Origin: Kitagawia praeruptora
Taxonomy: Eukaryota > Streptophyta > Magnoliopsida > Apiales > Apiaceae
Direction: 5' to 3'
NCBI GenBank assembly: GCA_037693485.1
Contig: CM075346.1
Location: 134,851,001 to 134,915,000, forward strand
Length of the DNA: 64,000 nucleotides
Part shown: positions 47,531 through 59,448 of the stretch, in pieces
Numbering within the stretch: the first letter of the stretch is position 1
How the letters are laid out: every line of letters begins with the position of its first letter
Notes under the pieces: model-generated
Told to the model about the DNA's origin: nothing
Database searches by the model: none
What the model saw: the letters and a program-made list of their open reading frames with translations, nothing else
Made by a program: the position numbers and the translations under genes

Positions 47531-48480
47531 GGACACCTTAGAGCCAGGAGGTCTTTGAACAATTGAAGAAGTACATGGCCGAAGCCCCGTTGTTGGCTAA
47601 ACTAGTCCCGGAGAGACTCTCTACCTATACTTGGCAGTATCTGAGCAAGCACTGAGTACCGTTCTCGTTCGAGAAGAAAGCAAGGTTCAGAAACCCATCT
47701 ACTACGTAAGCAAGGTGTTGCATGGGGCTGAGTTAAATTACTCTACCATCGAGAAGTTTGCCTTGGCATTGATAACGGCCTCGAGGAAGCTACGATCGTA
47801 CTTCCAGGCTCACAAAATTGAAGTCCGGACGGACCAGCAGCTGAGGAACATATTGCATAGCCCTAAGGCCAGTGGAAAGCTAATCAAGTGGGCCATATAA
47901 CTTGGAGAGTTTGATATCAAGTATAAGCCTCGGACAGCCGTCAAGGCTCAGGCATTGGCTGACTTCGTGGTTGAATGCACCATTAACAACCAAGAAGTCG
48001 GGGGGCAGGAGATAGTAACTACCACTGAGAGTGGAGATAAAGATGAGGAACTTGTAACTGGTCAGAAGGAATATTGGGTGCTCTATTTTGATGGAGCATC
48101 AAAAACAAAATCAAGCCATGCAGGTTTAGTTCTGCAAAGCCCCGATGGGTTCACAGTTGAGTATGCTTTGAAGTTGGATTTTCCTACTACAAACAATGAA
48201 GCTGAGTATGAGGCATTGATAGCTGGATTGGGCTTAGCTAGAGTCATGAGGGTCAAGAACCTCAAAGTGTGTGGAGATTCAAGACTGGTGGTCTCGCAAG
48301 TGAATGGCGAGTTTGAAGCCAATGATGAGACTATGGCAAAATACCTGAGAGTCGTGAAAGCTGTTATGACTCAGTTTGAGGAATGCTATGTGGAACACAT
48401 TCCGAGATAGGAGAACGCTAAGGCCGATGCCTTGTCTAAATTTGCTTCTTCTGAAATTGAGAACTATGCAGGGAGTGTTT
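47531..48480 (+). pseudogene. Tat RNase H and second (Tat-type) RNase H
   Basis: The first RNase H (47631-47900: KPIYYVSKVLHGAELNYS, EKFALALITASRKLRSYF) is shifted in register from RT and ends in TAA 47898-47900. The second (47955-48410) has YWVLYFDGASKTKSSHAG, TTNNEAEYEALIAGLGLA and VCGDSRLVVSQVNGEFEAND, the DEDD residues of an RNase H-like domain. It stops at TAG 48408-48410, immediately before the conserved ENAKADALSKFAS. This extra domain is the lineage marker of Tat elements. Confidence 0.85.
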
Positions 48481-48489
48481 ACTTCCAAG

Positions 48490-49517
48490 TCTTGAAGGCC
48501 CCGACCATCAATTCTAAGTTGATAGCACCGATTGATATGGGAGGTTGTTGGCCGATGCGCAGAATTATGTCAAGAAGTGTGACAGATGTCAAAAGCACGC
48601 TCCAATTGTAAGGCAGCCGCCTGAGATGTTAACTTCGATCAATTCTCCCATCTCGTTTGCAATGTGGGGAATGGACATACTTGGTCCTTTCCCTATGGCT
48701 TCGGCACAAAGGAAGTTTATGATAGTGGCCATCGACTACTTCACTAAGTGGATTGAGGCTAAGCCCTTAGCCAAGATAACCACCAAACAAATTTCCCAGT
48801 TCTTTTGGGAGAGCATCATCTGCAGATAGGGAATCCCCCGAATCCTTGTGACGGATAATGGGACAAAATTCAACAATGAAGAGTTTAAGAAGTACTGCAA
48901 GGAGAATGTTATTGAACTTCGCTTTTCTTCAGTAGCTCACCCTGAGGCTAATGGACAAGCTGAGGTAGCAAATTGAATTATCCTTGATGGACTGAAGAAG
49001 AGGGTCGGACGATCAAGAAACACTTAGGTGGATGAGTTGCTGCCTATACTTTGGGTATACCACACCACCTACGAAGTGATAACTGAAGCAACCCCGTTTT
49101 TGCTGGCTTATGGAGCCAAGGCAGTTGTGCCCCCTAGAGATTACACATGCATCGCCAAGAGTGGAAGCATATGATCACGAGACCAATGAAAAAGGCGTGA
49201 GGCTCGCCCTCGATCTGATTGACGAGGTTAGGGATGAAGCGAATGCTAGAAACGCAGAGCGTCAGAAGAAAGCATCTTTCCACTGCGACCAAAGGGTTAA
49301 GGAGAAGTTCTTTCGACAAGACAACTTGACTCTGAGGAAGATAGAGGCCTCCAGAGTTGGCCAGAAGGGAAGACTATCCCCCAATTGGGAAGGGTCGTAT
49401 CGAGTCAGGAAGACACCAGAACGAGGATTCTACAGGTTGGAAATCTGGGATGATGAACACATTCCAAGATTAAGGATTGAATCCTTGAACTTCAAATCTC
49501 AACACAACATTAATTAA
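48490..49517 (+). pseudogene. Tat integrase, zinc domain partly deleted
   Basis: The two cysteines of the HHCC zinc domain are seen (NYVKKCDRCQKHAP), but the His part is missing: sequence jumps from the RNase H tail (IAPIDMGG) into this domain at about 48540. The DDE core has GMDILGPFPMA, RILVTDNGTKFNN and the Glu in NGQAEVAN. Stops lie at about 48827, 48974 and 49025. A frameshift near 49110 leads to the C-terminal part (LALDLIDEVRDEANARN, NWEGSYRVRKTPERGFYRL), ending at 49517. Confidence 0.8.
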
Positions 49518-52023
49518 GCCTCGATGGCCAACAAGGCTGTCTGCCTCCAATCGAGCTTGTCGTTTGAGTTTAAGGACTCGAACCAAGAGTTGTCAATCAA
49601 GTTGAGACCTAAGAAAGGTTATATGAGCATAAGAAAATAAGGTTGGAAACCTAGAATCAAGCTAAAGGGTTGAAAACCAACAAAGGCATACCAGGCCTAA
49701 AGTCAAGTGCTAAGGAGCAAGTGAACTACCTGAATGATCAACCGAGAAGGAAGACCTCCTCCATGAGAAACAAAGATGAGGTAAGAACTAAAGAACTTCA
49801 TCACAAGGATGAGAGTCAAGGGTTGATGATAACCAACAACCATGAATGAACTTAAGGTTCAAGACCAAGCTCCGAGGAGGGCGTCAGCCGACCAAGACTG
49901 ATTTTCAGTCCTACACGGACTGTTGACACTGTTTGGGCCATATCTTGAGCTCCGGGTATCAGATTTGGACGATCTTACTGTCCACGCGAAGATCTCTGAG
50001 TTTTCTATAGTCTTGGAGACCCCGGCCGACCAGGTCTTGGCCGACCAGCTCCTTTTAAGGGGGTCCAGCCGACCAAGACTGATTTTCAGTCCTACACGGA
50101 CTGTTGACGTTGTTTGGGCCATATCTTTAGCTCCGGGTATCAGATTTGGACGATCTTACTGTCCACGCGAAGATCTCTGAGTTTTCTATAGTCTTGGAGA
50201 CCCCGGCCGACCAGGTCTTGGCCGACCAGCTCCTTTTAAGGAGGTCCAGCCGACCAGCTCCTGAACCTGGATCCGACCGGTCTAGGTTCAGTACTTGGTC
50301 CTGGATCCCAACTTTTTCAGTGAACTTTGAATAGTTTTCAAACCTAAATCTCGACTTTTTCAGCAAATCTCGGATTATTGCCAATGCTAAAGGGAGGCCA
50401 AGGTTAGCCATGAAGGCCAAGATTAGCCATTAAGGCCAAGGTTAGCCATGAAGTCACGAATGACCAAACTGACGACTCGTGGTCAAGATCAAGATTCTTG
50501 ATCCTTAGGATCACGGACAGTTTTAGATCCTAGATCCATGATAAAAGTTTAAGATCAAGGTCAAATTTCTTGATCCTTAAGATAACAAAGTCATGAATGA
50601 CCAAAATAGTGACTTGAGATTCAGATCAAGGTTCTTGATCCGCAAGATCACGAATAATTTTCACGTCCGGGTCAACCAGCTAGCCAAGAAGCAATCGACC
50701 GCGACGCACTAGGGGTCTCAGCCGACCAGGTCCCGGAAGACCAGGTCCCGGCCGATCAGCTCTTTTTAAGGAGGATCAGCCGACCAGGTCCCGGAAGACC
50801 AGGTCCCGGCCGATCAGCTCTTTTTAAGGAGGATCAGCCGACCAGGTCCCGGAAGACCAGGTCCCGGCCGATCAGCTCTTTTTAAGGAGGATCAGCCGAC
50901 CAGGTCCCGGAAGACCAGGTCCCGGCCGACCAGGTTGTTTTGAGGGGGTTCAGCCGACCAGCTTCTGAACCTGGATCCCCCCGGTCCAGGTTCAGTTCTT
51001 GGTCCTGGATCCCAACTTTTTCAGCAAATGATTTCGGACATGGTTCTCGACTTTTTCAGCGAATATCAGATGATTATCAATGTTAAAGAGAGGCCAAGGT
51101 TAGCCATGAAGGCCAAGATGAGTCATGAAGGCCAAAGTTAGCCATGAAGTCACAAACGACCAAACTGACGATTCGTAATCAAGATCAAGATTCTGGATCC
51201 TTAGGACCATGGATGGTTTCTGATCCTGGATCCACACTCTCTATTAAAATCAAGAAGGAGTCTAAGTTCAAGTTTTTTAGGCCAACTACTGACTAGTTAG
51301 CCCTAGAAGAGGAATTTCAGCCAACCAGGTCCCGGAGGACCAGGTCCCGGCCGACCAGCTCCCCTGGAGGAGGGCCAGCCGACCAGCTTCTGGCCAACCA
51401 GGTCCCAGCCGACCAGCTTCTGGCCGACCAGGTCCCAGCCGACCAGCTTCCGGCCGACCAGGTCATTTTCAGGGGGTCCAGCCGACCAGCTTCTGAACCT
51501 GGATCCCCCCGGTCCAGGTTCAGTTCTTGGTCCTGGATCCCTACTTTTTCAGTGAACTTTTTAAACCTAAATCTCGACTTTTTCAGCGAATCTCGGATGA
51601 TTGTTAATGATAAAAAGAGGTCGAGATTAGCACCGTTTAGTGCTGTTTAAGCACTGTTTAGTGCCTATTAGCACAGATTAGTGCCGATTAGCACCGTTTA
51701 GTGCTGTTTAAGCACTGTTTAGTGCATGTTAGCACAGATTAGTGCCGGTTAGCACTGTTTAGCACCGATTAGTGCCGTTAGTGCCATTTTATGCCACTTA
51801 ACATTGTTTAACACTGTTTAAACATTGTTTAAGGCTGATTAGCGCTGTGTAGTGCCGTTTAACACTGATTAGTGTCGTTCAACATCGTCGTAAATGCGTC
51901 GGTCGCTCCACGCTTTACATTAAGATGATATTGTTGAAAATACTCACGTAAGAGCAATAAACCCCGACCCAAGTCTCGAATAAGGCCGTTATAACTTCAA
52001 GGAAAACCTGATCAGTTTTCCTA
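49518..52023 (+). repeat. Tat 3' region with several tandem-repeat arrays
   Basis: Arrays, in order: a 181-bp unit present twice at 49885-50246 (CAGCCGACCAAGACTGATTT and following); a roughly 61-bp unit present three to four times at about 50717-50935 (GACCAGGTCCCGG, GATCAGCTCTTTTTAAGGA); a GACCAGCTTCTGGCC / GACCAGGTCCCAGCC series at 51320-51480; and a GCACTGTTTAGTGC / TTAGCACAGATTAGTGCCG series at 51630-51890. Paragraphs with CAAGGTTAGCCATGAAG recur near 50397, 51097 and 51127. No ORF is credible. Repeat-rich 3' UTRs are known in Tat-lineage elements. Confidence 0.8.
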
Positions 52024-52039
52024 GAAGTTGGGGGGCAAA
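52024..52039 (+). other. Tat polypurine tract
   Basis: GAAGTTGGGGGGCAAA directly precedes the 3' LTR at 52040, the standard position for plus-strand priming. Confidence 0.85.
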
Positions 52040-52535
52040 TGATATGGGCTGAAAGTAAGCCCTAAAGACACATTTAATGTGGCATTTATTAGACCTAGAA
52101 TGGTCCAAACGTGGGGCCCACCAGATGGGCCCAAACCCTAACAATAATATTAATTTCGTAATTAATATTAGGGGTAATAAACAGCTCAGCAAATAAGAGT
52201 CAAACAAGGATATTACTCTTGCCTGACTTAGCCTCCAAGATACATATTCCAACATGGAAACTGACTCCTACAAGGAAGGGGTCTAGAACCTTCCTCAAGG
52301 CGGTGGCTTGCCCACCAAGTCACCTACTCCTACCATAATTCCTAGGCTTCTCAGCCTATATAAAGGGTCTGACCCCTCATTCTCAGAACTACGTTTTCTT
52401 GGCTTGATTCTCTAATACAGAGATACGTAGGCATTCTGTGAGGACCGTTTAGTCTCGAACGCAGAAGCAGCCATAAGAGCACGAAGCTCCCGAACCCTAG
52501 CCGTCATAATCATAACTAGTTTTTATTCCACAACA
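52040..52535 (+). repeat. Tat 3' LTR (496 bp)
   Basis: It is the second copy of 42728-43223, with one difference seen. It ends in CCACAACA followed by the TSD ACGGT. Confidence 0.93.
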
Positions 52536-55500
52536 ACGGTTTTTACAACAAAGGGCCCTGACCATCTCGATTTAAGCTTTCCTGGAAATAGACGAAGGCG
52601 AGAATTAAATAATAACACAGGTTGTCCAGGAACAAATACCTTGTTAACTAAACGCCGATCATGCCATCTCTTCACTTTTTCTTTGTAGAGTTTATTGTTC
52701 TCATATGCTTGCAAGCGAAACTCGTCCATCTCATGGATTTGCACCATTCTTTTCTCACCCGCGGCTGTAAGATCGAAATTTAGTTTTTTCAAAGCCCAAT
52801 AAGCCTTGTGCTCCAATTCCGCCGGCAAATGACAAGCTTTCCCGAAGACAAGCTGATACGGTGACATTCCCAAAGGTGTTTTATAGGCCGTTCGATAAGC
52901 CCAAACGGCTTCATCGAGTTTCAGAGACCAATCCTTTCTTGAAGGACTAACTACCTTCTCAAGAATCCGTTTAATTTCGCGATTAGAGACCTCGGCTTGC
53001 CCATTGGTTTGAGGATGATAAGCTGTAGCAACTCGATGATTGATGTTATAACGTGCCATCAGAGATGTAAACTTCCGATTGCAAAAATGCGTACCCTCAT
53101 CACTGATTATAACTCGTGGAGTGCCAAATCGAGTAAATATGTTCTTGTGGAGAAAATTAAGCACCACCTTAGCATCATTCGTTGGAAGTGCTTTGACCTC
53201 CACCCACTTAGACACATAATCCACGGCCAGAAGAATATATTGATTACCACATGACGGAATGAACGGTCCCATGAAGTCGATTCCCCACACGTCAAAGATC
53301 TCTACCTCCATCATGACATTCAGAGGCATCTCGTCCCTACGAGAAATATTACCAACTCGCTGACATCGATCACACCTCAACACAAACTGATGAGCATCCT
53401 TGAATAGAGTTGGCCAATAGAACCCTGCTTGAAGAATACGTGTGGCTGTCTTCTCACCCGCATAATGACCTCCATAAGCTGTAGCATGAAAATCACTTAG
53501 AATAGCCTCGGTCTCACCGTAAGGAACACAACGCCTAATAATCTGATCAGCTCCTTGCTTGAACAAAAACGGTTCATCCCAAATATATTGCTTGACATCG
53601 TGCAAAAATTTCTTCCTTTGAGCATGAGAGAGCTCAGGTGGAATGATGTTGCTTACTAGATAATTCACGAAGTCTGCAAACCATGGTTCATCATCTTGCA
53701 CTTTGAATAATTGCTCATCAGGGAAGAACTCATTAATGACCGTGTTGTCTTTAGGTGACTTGCCATGATCTTCCAATCTAGAGAGATGGTCAGCTACCTG
53801 ATTCTCCGTCCCCTTTCTATCCTTGATTTCCACATCGAATTCTTGTAACAGAAGAACCCAACGAATCAATCTTGGCTTAGAGTCCTTCTTCGTAAGGAGA
53901 TAGCGAATGGCAGCATGATCCGTATAAACTGTCACCTTTGTACCAAGCAGATAAGAGCGAAACTTTTCAAACCCGTAGACAATAGCAAGTAGCTCCTTCT
54001 CAGTGGTCGTGTAGTTCAACTGAGCATCAGTTAGTGTTTTACTTGCATAGTAAATAACGTGGAACACTTTTTCTTTCCTTTGGCCTAGAACGGCCCCAAG
54101 TGCATAATCGCTGGCATCACACATCAAAGCAAATGGTTGACTCCAATCAGGAGCTGTAATAACTGGAGCAGAAATTAGTTTCTTCTTCAAGATCTCGAAC
54201 GCATGTGAACAAGCCTCATCAAACTTGAATGGCACATCTTTTTCCAAAAGATTGCATAACGGCTTAGAAATTTTTGAGAAATCCTTTATGAAGCGCCTAT
54301 AGAACCCCGCATGACCAAGAAAGCTGCGAATACCCTTGACTGAGACGGGAGCAGGAAGGTTCTCAATAGTCTCCACCTTTGCTTTGTCAACTTCCAAACC
54401 TTTACACGACACCTTGTGTCCCAGAATGACACCTTCTTGTACCATGAAATGGCACTTTTCCCAATTTAGGACAAGATTCGTCTCCACACAACGTTTTAGA
54501 ACCAAACTCAAGTTTTCCAAGCACTCATCAAAAGAATCCCCAAAGACTGAGAAGTCGTCCATGAATACTTCCACATTAATTCCAATCATGTCAGAGAAGA
54601 TGGCCATCATGCACCTTTGAAATGTAGCTGGTGCACCACACAACCCGAAAGAAACACGTCTGAATGCGAATGTGCCAAATGGACAAGTGAATGTAGTCTT
54701 CTCCTGATCCTCGGGTGCTATGCAAATCTGATTGTAACCAGAATACCCATCAAGCAAGCAATAGTACTGATGTCCAGCCAATCTGTCGAGCATCTGATCA
54801 ATGAATGGAAGTGGGAAATGATCTTTCCGAGTGGCCTTGTTCAATTTCCGATAATCCATGCAAATCCTCCAACCCGTAACTGTTCGCGTAGGAATGAGCT
54901 CGTTCTTCTCATTAGTCACCACTGTCATGCCCCCCTTCTTAGGCACACACTGTACCGGACTCACCCAAGAGCTATCAGAAATTGGGTGGATAATGCCCGC
55001 GTCAAGCCATTTAAGAATTTCCTTTTTCACAACTTCTTTCATGACAGGATTCAGTCTCCTTTGATTATCAACTGTAGGGTTAGCTCCCTCTACCAAAGGA
55101 ATTTTGTGCATGCAGTACGACGGACTGATACCCTTGATATCTGCTATAGTCCACCCAATGGCTGATTTGGAATCCCTTAAGATTCGCAATAGTTTTTCCT
55201 CTTCTATTCCTGAAAGCTGAGAAGATATAATAACAGGTAAAGTAGAAGAATCACCAAGATAGGCATACCTTAAATGTTCAGGCAATGGCTTAAGTTCCAA
55301 TGTAGGTGCTTCCTCGATGGATGGCTTAAGTCTAACATGAGACTTTTTCAATTCTGACAACCCCAATGATTCAAATGAGCTATGAAACTTCTTCCATGGT
55401 GATGCATTAAGATATTGCAATTGTTCTTCATCCTCTTCGGTCTCAACCTCCAAGTCATTAGAAAGAACTCTTTCCAACACATCAGCTTTTAACAAGTGTT

Positions 55501-57772
55501 GAGTTGCGGGGTTAACCACCTTGTCGACCATATCAATTTTGAAACACTCTTCATCGTCAGTTGGAAGCTTCATTGCATTGAAAACATTAAAAGTGACATC
55601 TTGATCGTGCACCCTCATAATGAGTTCCCCTTTTTGGACATCGATAAGAGTTCGGCCTGTCGCCAAGAATGGTCGTCCCAAGATGATAGGGATCTTCTTG
55701 TCTTCCTCGAAGTCAAGAATAACAAAGTCGGCTGGAAAGATAAGCTTGTCGACCTTCACCAAAACATCCTCAACTATCCCTCGCGGATAAGTAACAGAAC
55801 GGTCAGCAAGTTGTAGAGTCATGGTAGTGGGCTTTGGCTCTGGAAGTCCAAGTTGCATGAAAACTGATAAGGGCATGAGATTAATACTTGCACCCAAATC
55901 ACACAAACATTTGCTGAATGAGAGGTCTCCAATAGTGCATGGAATGGTGAAGCTTCCAGGATCCTTCAACTTAGGAGGCAACTTTTGTTGCAAGATGGCA
56001 CTACATTCCTCCGTCAAGGCAACGGTCTCTAACTCCTCAAGTTTCAATTTCTTCGAGAGAATACCCTTCATGAACTTCGCATAGCTCGGCATTTGCTCAA
56101 GAGCCTCCGCAAATGGTATGTTAATCTGCAGCTTCTTGAATACATCCAAGAACTTAGCGAATTGCTTGTCTAACTTTTGCCTTTGAATTCGTTTTGGGAA
56201 TGGAGGAGGTGGAAACATCTTATCTTCTACTTCTTTTTGGGAATTAACACTCTTGTGAATGATAGGAGTTGAAGGAGTAGCATTAGGAAGCAAATCAGAA
56301 CCAGATTCGACCTCAACTGAAGATTCAAGTTTTTCCTCGGTTGCTTTTTCTTCGTTCTGACCTTGTAGACTTCTTCCTGATCGTAATGTTATTGCCTGAA
56401 CCTGTTCCTTTTGATCTTTCTTGCCTGGATTCACCTCTGTGTCACTCGGGAGCGTTCCTGGTTGACGGTTCAACAAAGCATTGGCTAGCTGGCCAATTTG
56501 ATTCTCTAAAGTTTTCAATGACACTGCCTGACTCTTATACATCATTCGAAGCTCTTCCAATTCCGACTTCTCAGACTGATTCAATGAAGTTCCTTGAGAT
56601 GGTTGAAACCCCGGTGGATTGAATGGTTGCCTTGGAGCATAAGGTGGTGGTTGATAGTTCTGATTACTTGGCCTTACATTGAACTGCTGATTTTGTGGTT
56701 GCTGAGCACCTCCCTGATTGTTGCTCCAACTGAAGTTAGGATGATTCCGATTGTTGGGATGATAAAAATTTGGCACTGGTTGCTGAGATCTTTGAAAATT
56801 ACCAACAAATTGTGCGGATTCAGCTGAGATAGCACACATATTTGTGTCATGTGCCCCTGCACACAATTCACACACCATAGCAACCTGGTTAGTACCAAGA
56901 TTAGAAAGGGAATCTACCTTCATTGTCAACGCTTTGAGTTGGGCAGCAATAGCAGTAGCTGCATCCAAGTCAAGAACTCCAGCCACTTTAGCAGGTGGCA
57001 AGCGTTGAGTAGGATTCTGAAACTCATTAGCCGACATCATTTCAATCAGATTATAAGCATCCTCATAGCTTTTTGCCCATAGCGCACCTCCAGAAGCTGC
57101 ATCTAACATAGGCCGGGACTGAGCTCCCAACCCGTTATAGAAATTGCTGATTATCATCCAATCCGGCATTCCATGATGAGGACAACGTGCCAATATCTCC
57201 TTGTACCTCTCCCAAGCTTCTCCCAAAGATTCCTGGGAATGCTGAGCAAACTGAGAAATGGCATTCCTGTAAGCTGCTGTCTTCGCCATGGAAAAATACT
57301 TGGTCAAGAACTTTTGAGCACAGTCTGCCCATGTTGTAATAGAGCCTGATGGCATAGAATGTAACCAACTCTTGGCTTTATCCTTGAGAGAGAAGGGAAA
57401 TAGCCTCAATCTGATTGCGTCATCTGTAACTCCGTTGAATTTGAAGGTGTCACAGATCTCAAGGAAGTCCCTAATATGAGCATTGGGATCTTCAGCAGGA
57501 CTACCCCCAAACTGGACTGTGTTCTGAATCATCTGAATGATGTTTGGCCTTAGCTCGAAATTGTTAGACCCTATAGCTGGGCGAACAATACTAGTATGAA
57601 TGTCCTCCACTTTCGGCTGAGAGAATTCACTCAAAGCCTTCGCTGCTTGTTCTTGATTTGCCATAACTTTCCTTGCTTCAAGATTGTCTTCTAACCCGAA
57701 ATCAAGTCTTCTCCTAGCTAGTTCGTCTCTACGTGCTAGTTCGTCTCTACGTGCACGAGCTCGTGTACGCAT
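52536..57772 (-). CDS. Athila gag-pol polyprotein, intact up to the Tat insertion
   Basis: ATG 57772 opens a single frame of about 1745 codons without a stop. A short repeat (RRDELARRDELARRR) precedes a second Met (MANQEQ) that is a likelier gag start. Approximate residues: gag core 70-260 (DPNAHIRDFLEICDTFKFNG, KAKSWLHSMPSGSITTW); Cys-rich knuckle remnant near 300; protease near 625 (CDLGASINLMPLSV); reverse transcriptase 960-1130 with catalytic FMDDFSVFGDS near 1072; RNase H near 1217 (MCDASDYALGAVLG); integrase zinc domain near 1450 (HATAYGGHYAGE, CDRCQRVG) and DDE residues in GIDFMGPF, IISDEGTHF and NGQAEVSN (about 1499, 1557, 1594). RT before integrase is the Ty3/gypsy order. The frame enters the Tat LTR at 52535; its tail resumes at 42722. 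Confidence 0.93.
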
Positions 57773-57888
57773 AAACTCTCAACACGTACCTGAAATTCAC
57801 CAACAAGAAATTTTATGAAAACGTCCTAGTCACCGAAATTCAATGACCACTGATGGCAAATATTGAAACTAAACAAAATAAAACCGCG

Positions 57889-57906
57889 TCCCCGGCAGCG
57901 GCGCCA
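57889..57906 (-). other. Athila primer-binding site (tRNA-Asp type)
   Basis: On the minus strand TGGCGCCGCTGCCGGGGA follows the 5' LTR by six bases. It matches the complement of the plant tRNA-Asp 3' end with one mismatch, the usual Athila primer. Confidence 0.85.
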
Positions 57907-57912
57907 AAAACT

Positions 57913-59448
57913 TGTTACGACCAACTCAACACGCAAGTGCACGTGATCTCAAGTAATACAGATAGCAAATAAGGTTCGTTCCTACAGGGACTCGTTGTCT
58001 TGTCTAGCTAATTCACTCACCAATGTATGATTATTTTCCGATGCTAAAACAAATAAATAAGTGGATTGTTGTTATCACTAAAATTTATCTAAGAATTATA
58101 ACTAATTATGAACTGCTTGAACTGAGATTTATGTCGAATTACTTATGCAAATAAAACATGGGAATTTAGTTTCTTTAAACAATCCATCTATAGTCTCCAA
58201 ATCCCTAGCCTTGTTCATGTGATTTATTAACACCTGATCGAACACACAAACTGATATAAGCCAACTTCCGTTACACAAATACCATCCTAAACAATATCCA
58301 CAATAAAGATAGAAATCATTTAGTCTTCCGATTATGCCAAGTCTTCATATGTCTATAAAGAATAAAACATAATGGTTGAGGTGCAAGCATTCAATTGATC
58401 ACATAGTCGTCATAAAACGATTAGAGTTACGACACTAATTACGAATGATATTATCACGCATAAACCTACGCTAACATGGCAAGTTCTAAACTCTTATTTC
58501 CACTTTCGCTTCAACAAGAATTAACACACAATTACAGGAGTTAGCTACTCTCCTATAACGAATTAAATCAACCATGATAGGATATCACATCAATCACACT
58601 AAAGGCATCGAGAAGATTCAACACATAGAATTCATGAATAAGTCCACTAAACCCCCATGACAACGAATTAGTTCATGATCGAACTAATCATCATCATGGG
58701 TTCTATTGAAAACATAACTCTAAAATAAACAAGTAAAAATAGAGAAGAAGAAGAATAAGGTTTAGAATTAAATCCCCACAATCGAAGAATACAAAGGTTC
58801 AAGAATAGCTTGGAGGAATTCCTTCTCCTTTTTTCTCTTCTTGAAAACCTAGGTTATAATACGTAACGTGTGTATCTGATTACAAGGGTTGGATGTTGAT
58901 ATAGGTTTTTTCTCCCACTTACCCAATAAGAAAAATACATAAAATACAACTCGGAAACGATTTTTATGTCAAAAAACACTTAAAATACAATTTCAGATCG
59001 AATAAGGGCAAAACTGGAAAATCAGCACGTCCCCGAGCACTTTGCTCAAGACTGGCGCAGTTTGCTCGGGCCAAATCTGCTCACTGCCGAGCACTTTGCT
59101 CAAAATTGGCGCAGTTTGCTCGGGCCAAATCTGCTCACGTTCTTTTCTCCTTCGTTTTTCAGCTTTTTCTCCTTCGTTTTTGCTCCGTTTGCTCCCGTTC
59201 TTTTTGCATTCTCTTCCGTTTTCAATCCTCTATGCTTGGAATCCTCATGGTGAACCATAACAAGACTCCATTCTATATTATTAAGCCCGAATCCAACTCC
59301 AAAAGCAACGGAAACAACGATCTTAATCAACATTATTCCAACCCTGCACAATTAAACAAACACATCAAAACTACCACAATCTTGAGGTCAAAACAATCAA
59401 TTTAAGCCAATTTAGAATGTTCCAAGTGGATATAAAATCCACTTATCA
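57913..59448 (-). repeat. Athila 5' LTR (1536 bp)
   Basis: It is near-identical to 37636-39171. The tandem 54-bp pair with TTTGCTCGGGCC lies at about 59034-59141. Short frames inside it occur equally in the other LTR and are not genes. Confidence 0.92.

Larger units (their letters stand above)
42728..52535 (+). mobile_element. Tat-type Ty3/gypsy retrotransposon nested in Athila pol
   Basis: The LTRs are 42728-43223 and 52040-52535, both 496 bp, starting TGATATGGGC and ending TTCCACAACA. The TSD is ACGGT (42723-42727 and 52536-52540). Plus-strand order: LTR, PBS, gag, protease, RT, RNase H, a second RNase H-type domain, integrase, a long repeat-rich 3' region, PPT and LTR. The extra RNase H between RT and integrase is a Tat-lineage hallmark. 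Pol contains many stops, frameshifts, an internal duplication and a deletion, yet the LTRs differ at about one base, so the copy was probably mobilised in trans. It is non-autonomous. Confidence 0.92.
37636..59448 (-). mobile_element. Athila-type Ty3/gypsy retrotransposon nested in Copia-1 gag
   Basis: The LTRs (37636-39171 and 57913-59448) are both 1536 bp and begin TGTTACGACC and end CCACTTATCA. They are flanked by the 5-bp TSD GTGCA (37631-37635 and 59449-59453). Minus-strand order: 5' LTR, PBS matching tRNA-Asp, gag-pol (57772-52536), pol tail (42722-42584, after the Tat insertion), an env-like ORF (41751-40615), PPT and 3' LTR. The LTRs differ at about three positions by eye, so insertion is recent. 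Apart from the Tat insertion the gag-pol frame has no stop. Length without the Tat element is about 12 kb, usual for Athila. Confidence 0.92.

Noticed and set aside
49859..50420. Frames of 62-97 codons on both strands
   Set aside because: They come from the 181-bp tandem repeat in the Tat 3' region, with the same peptide repeated on either strand.
54336..57082. Several plus-strand frames of 68-182 codons
   Set aside because: They are complements of the intact Athila gag-pol frame and carry no independent motif.
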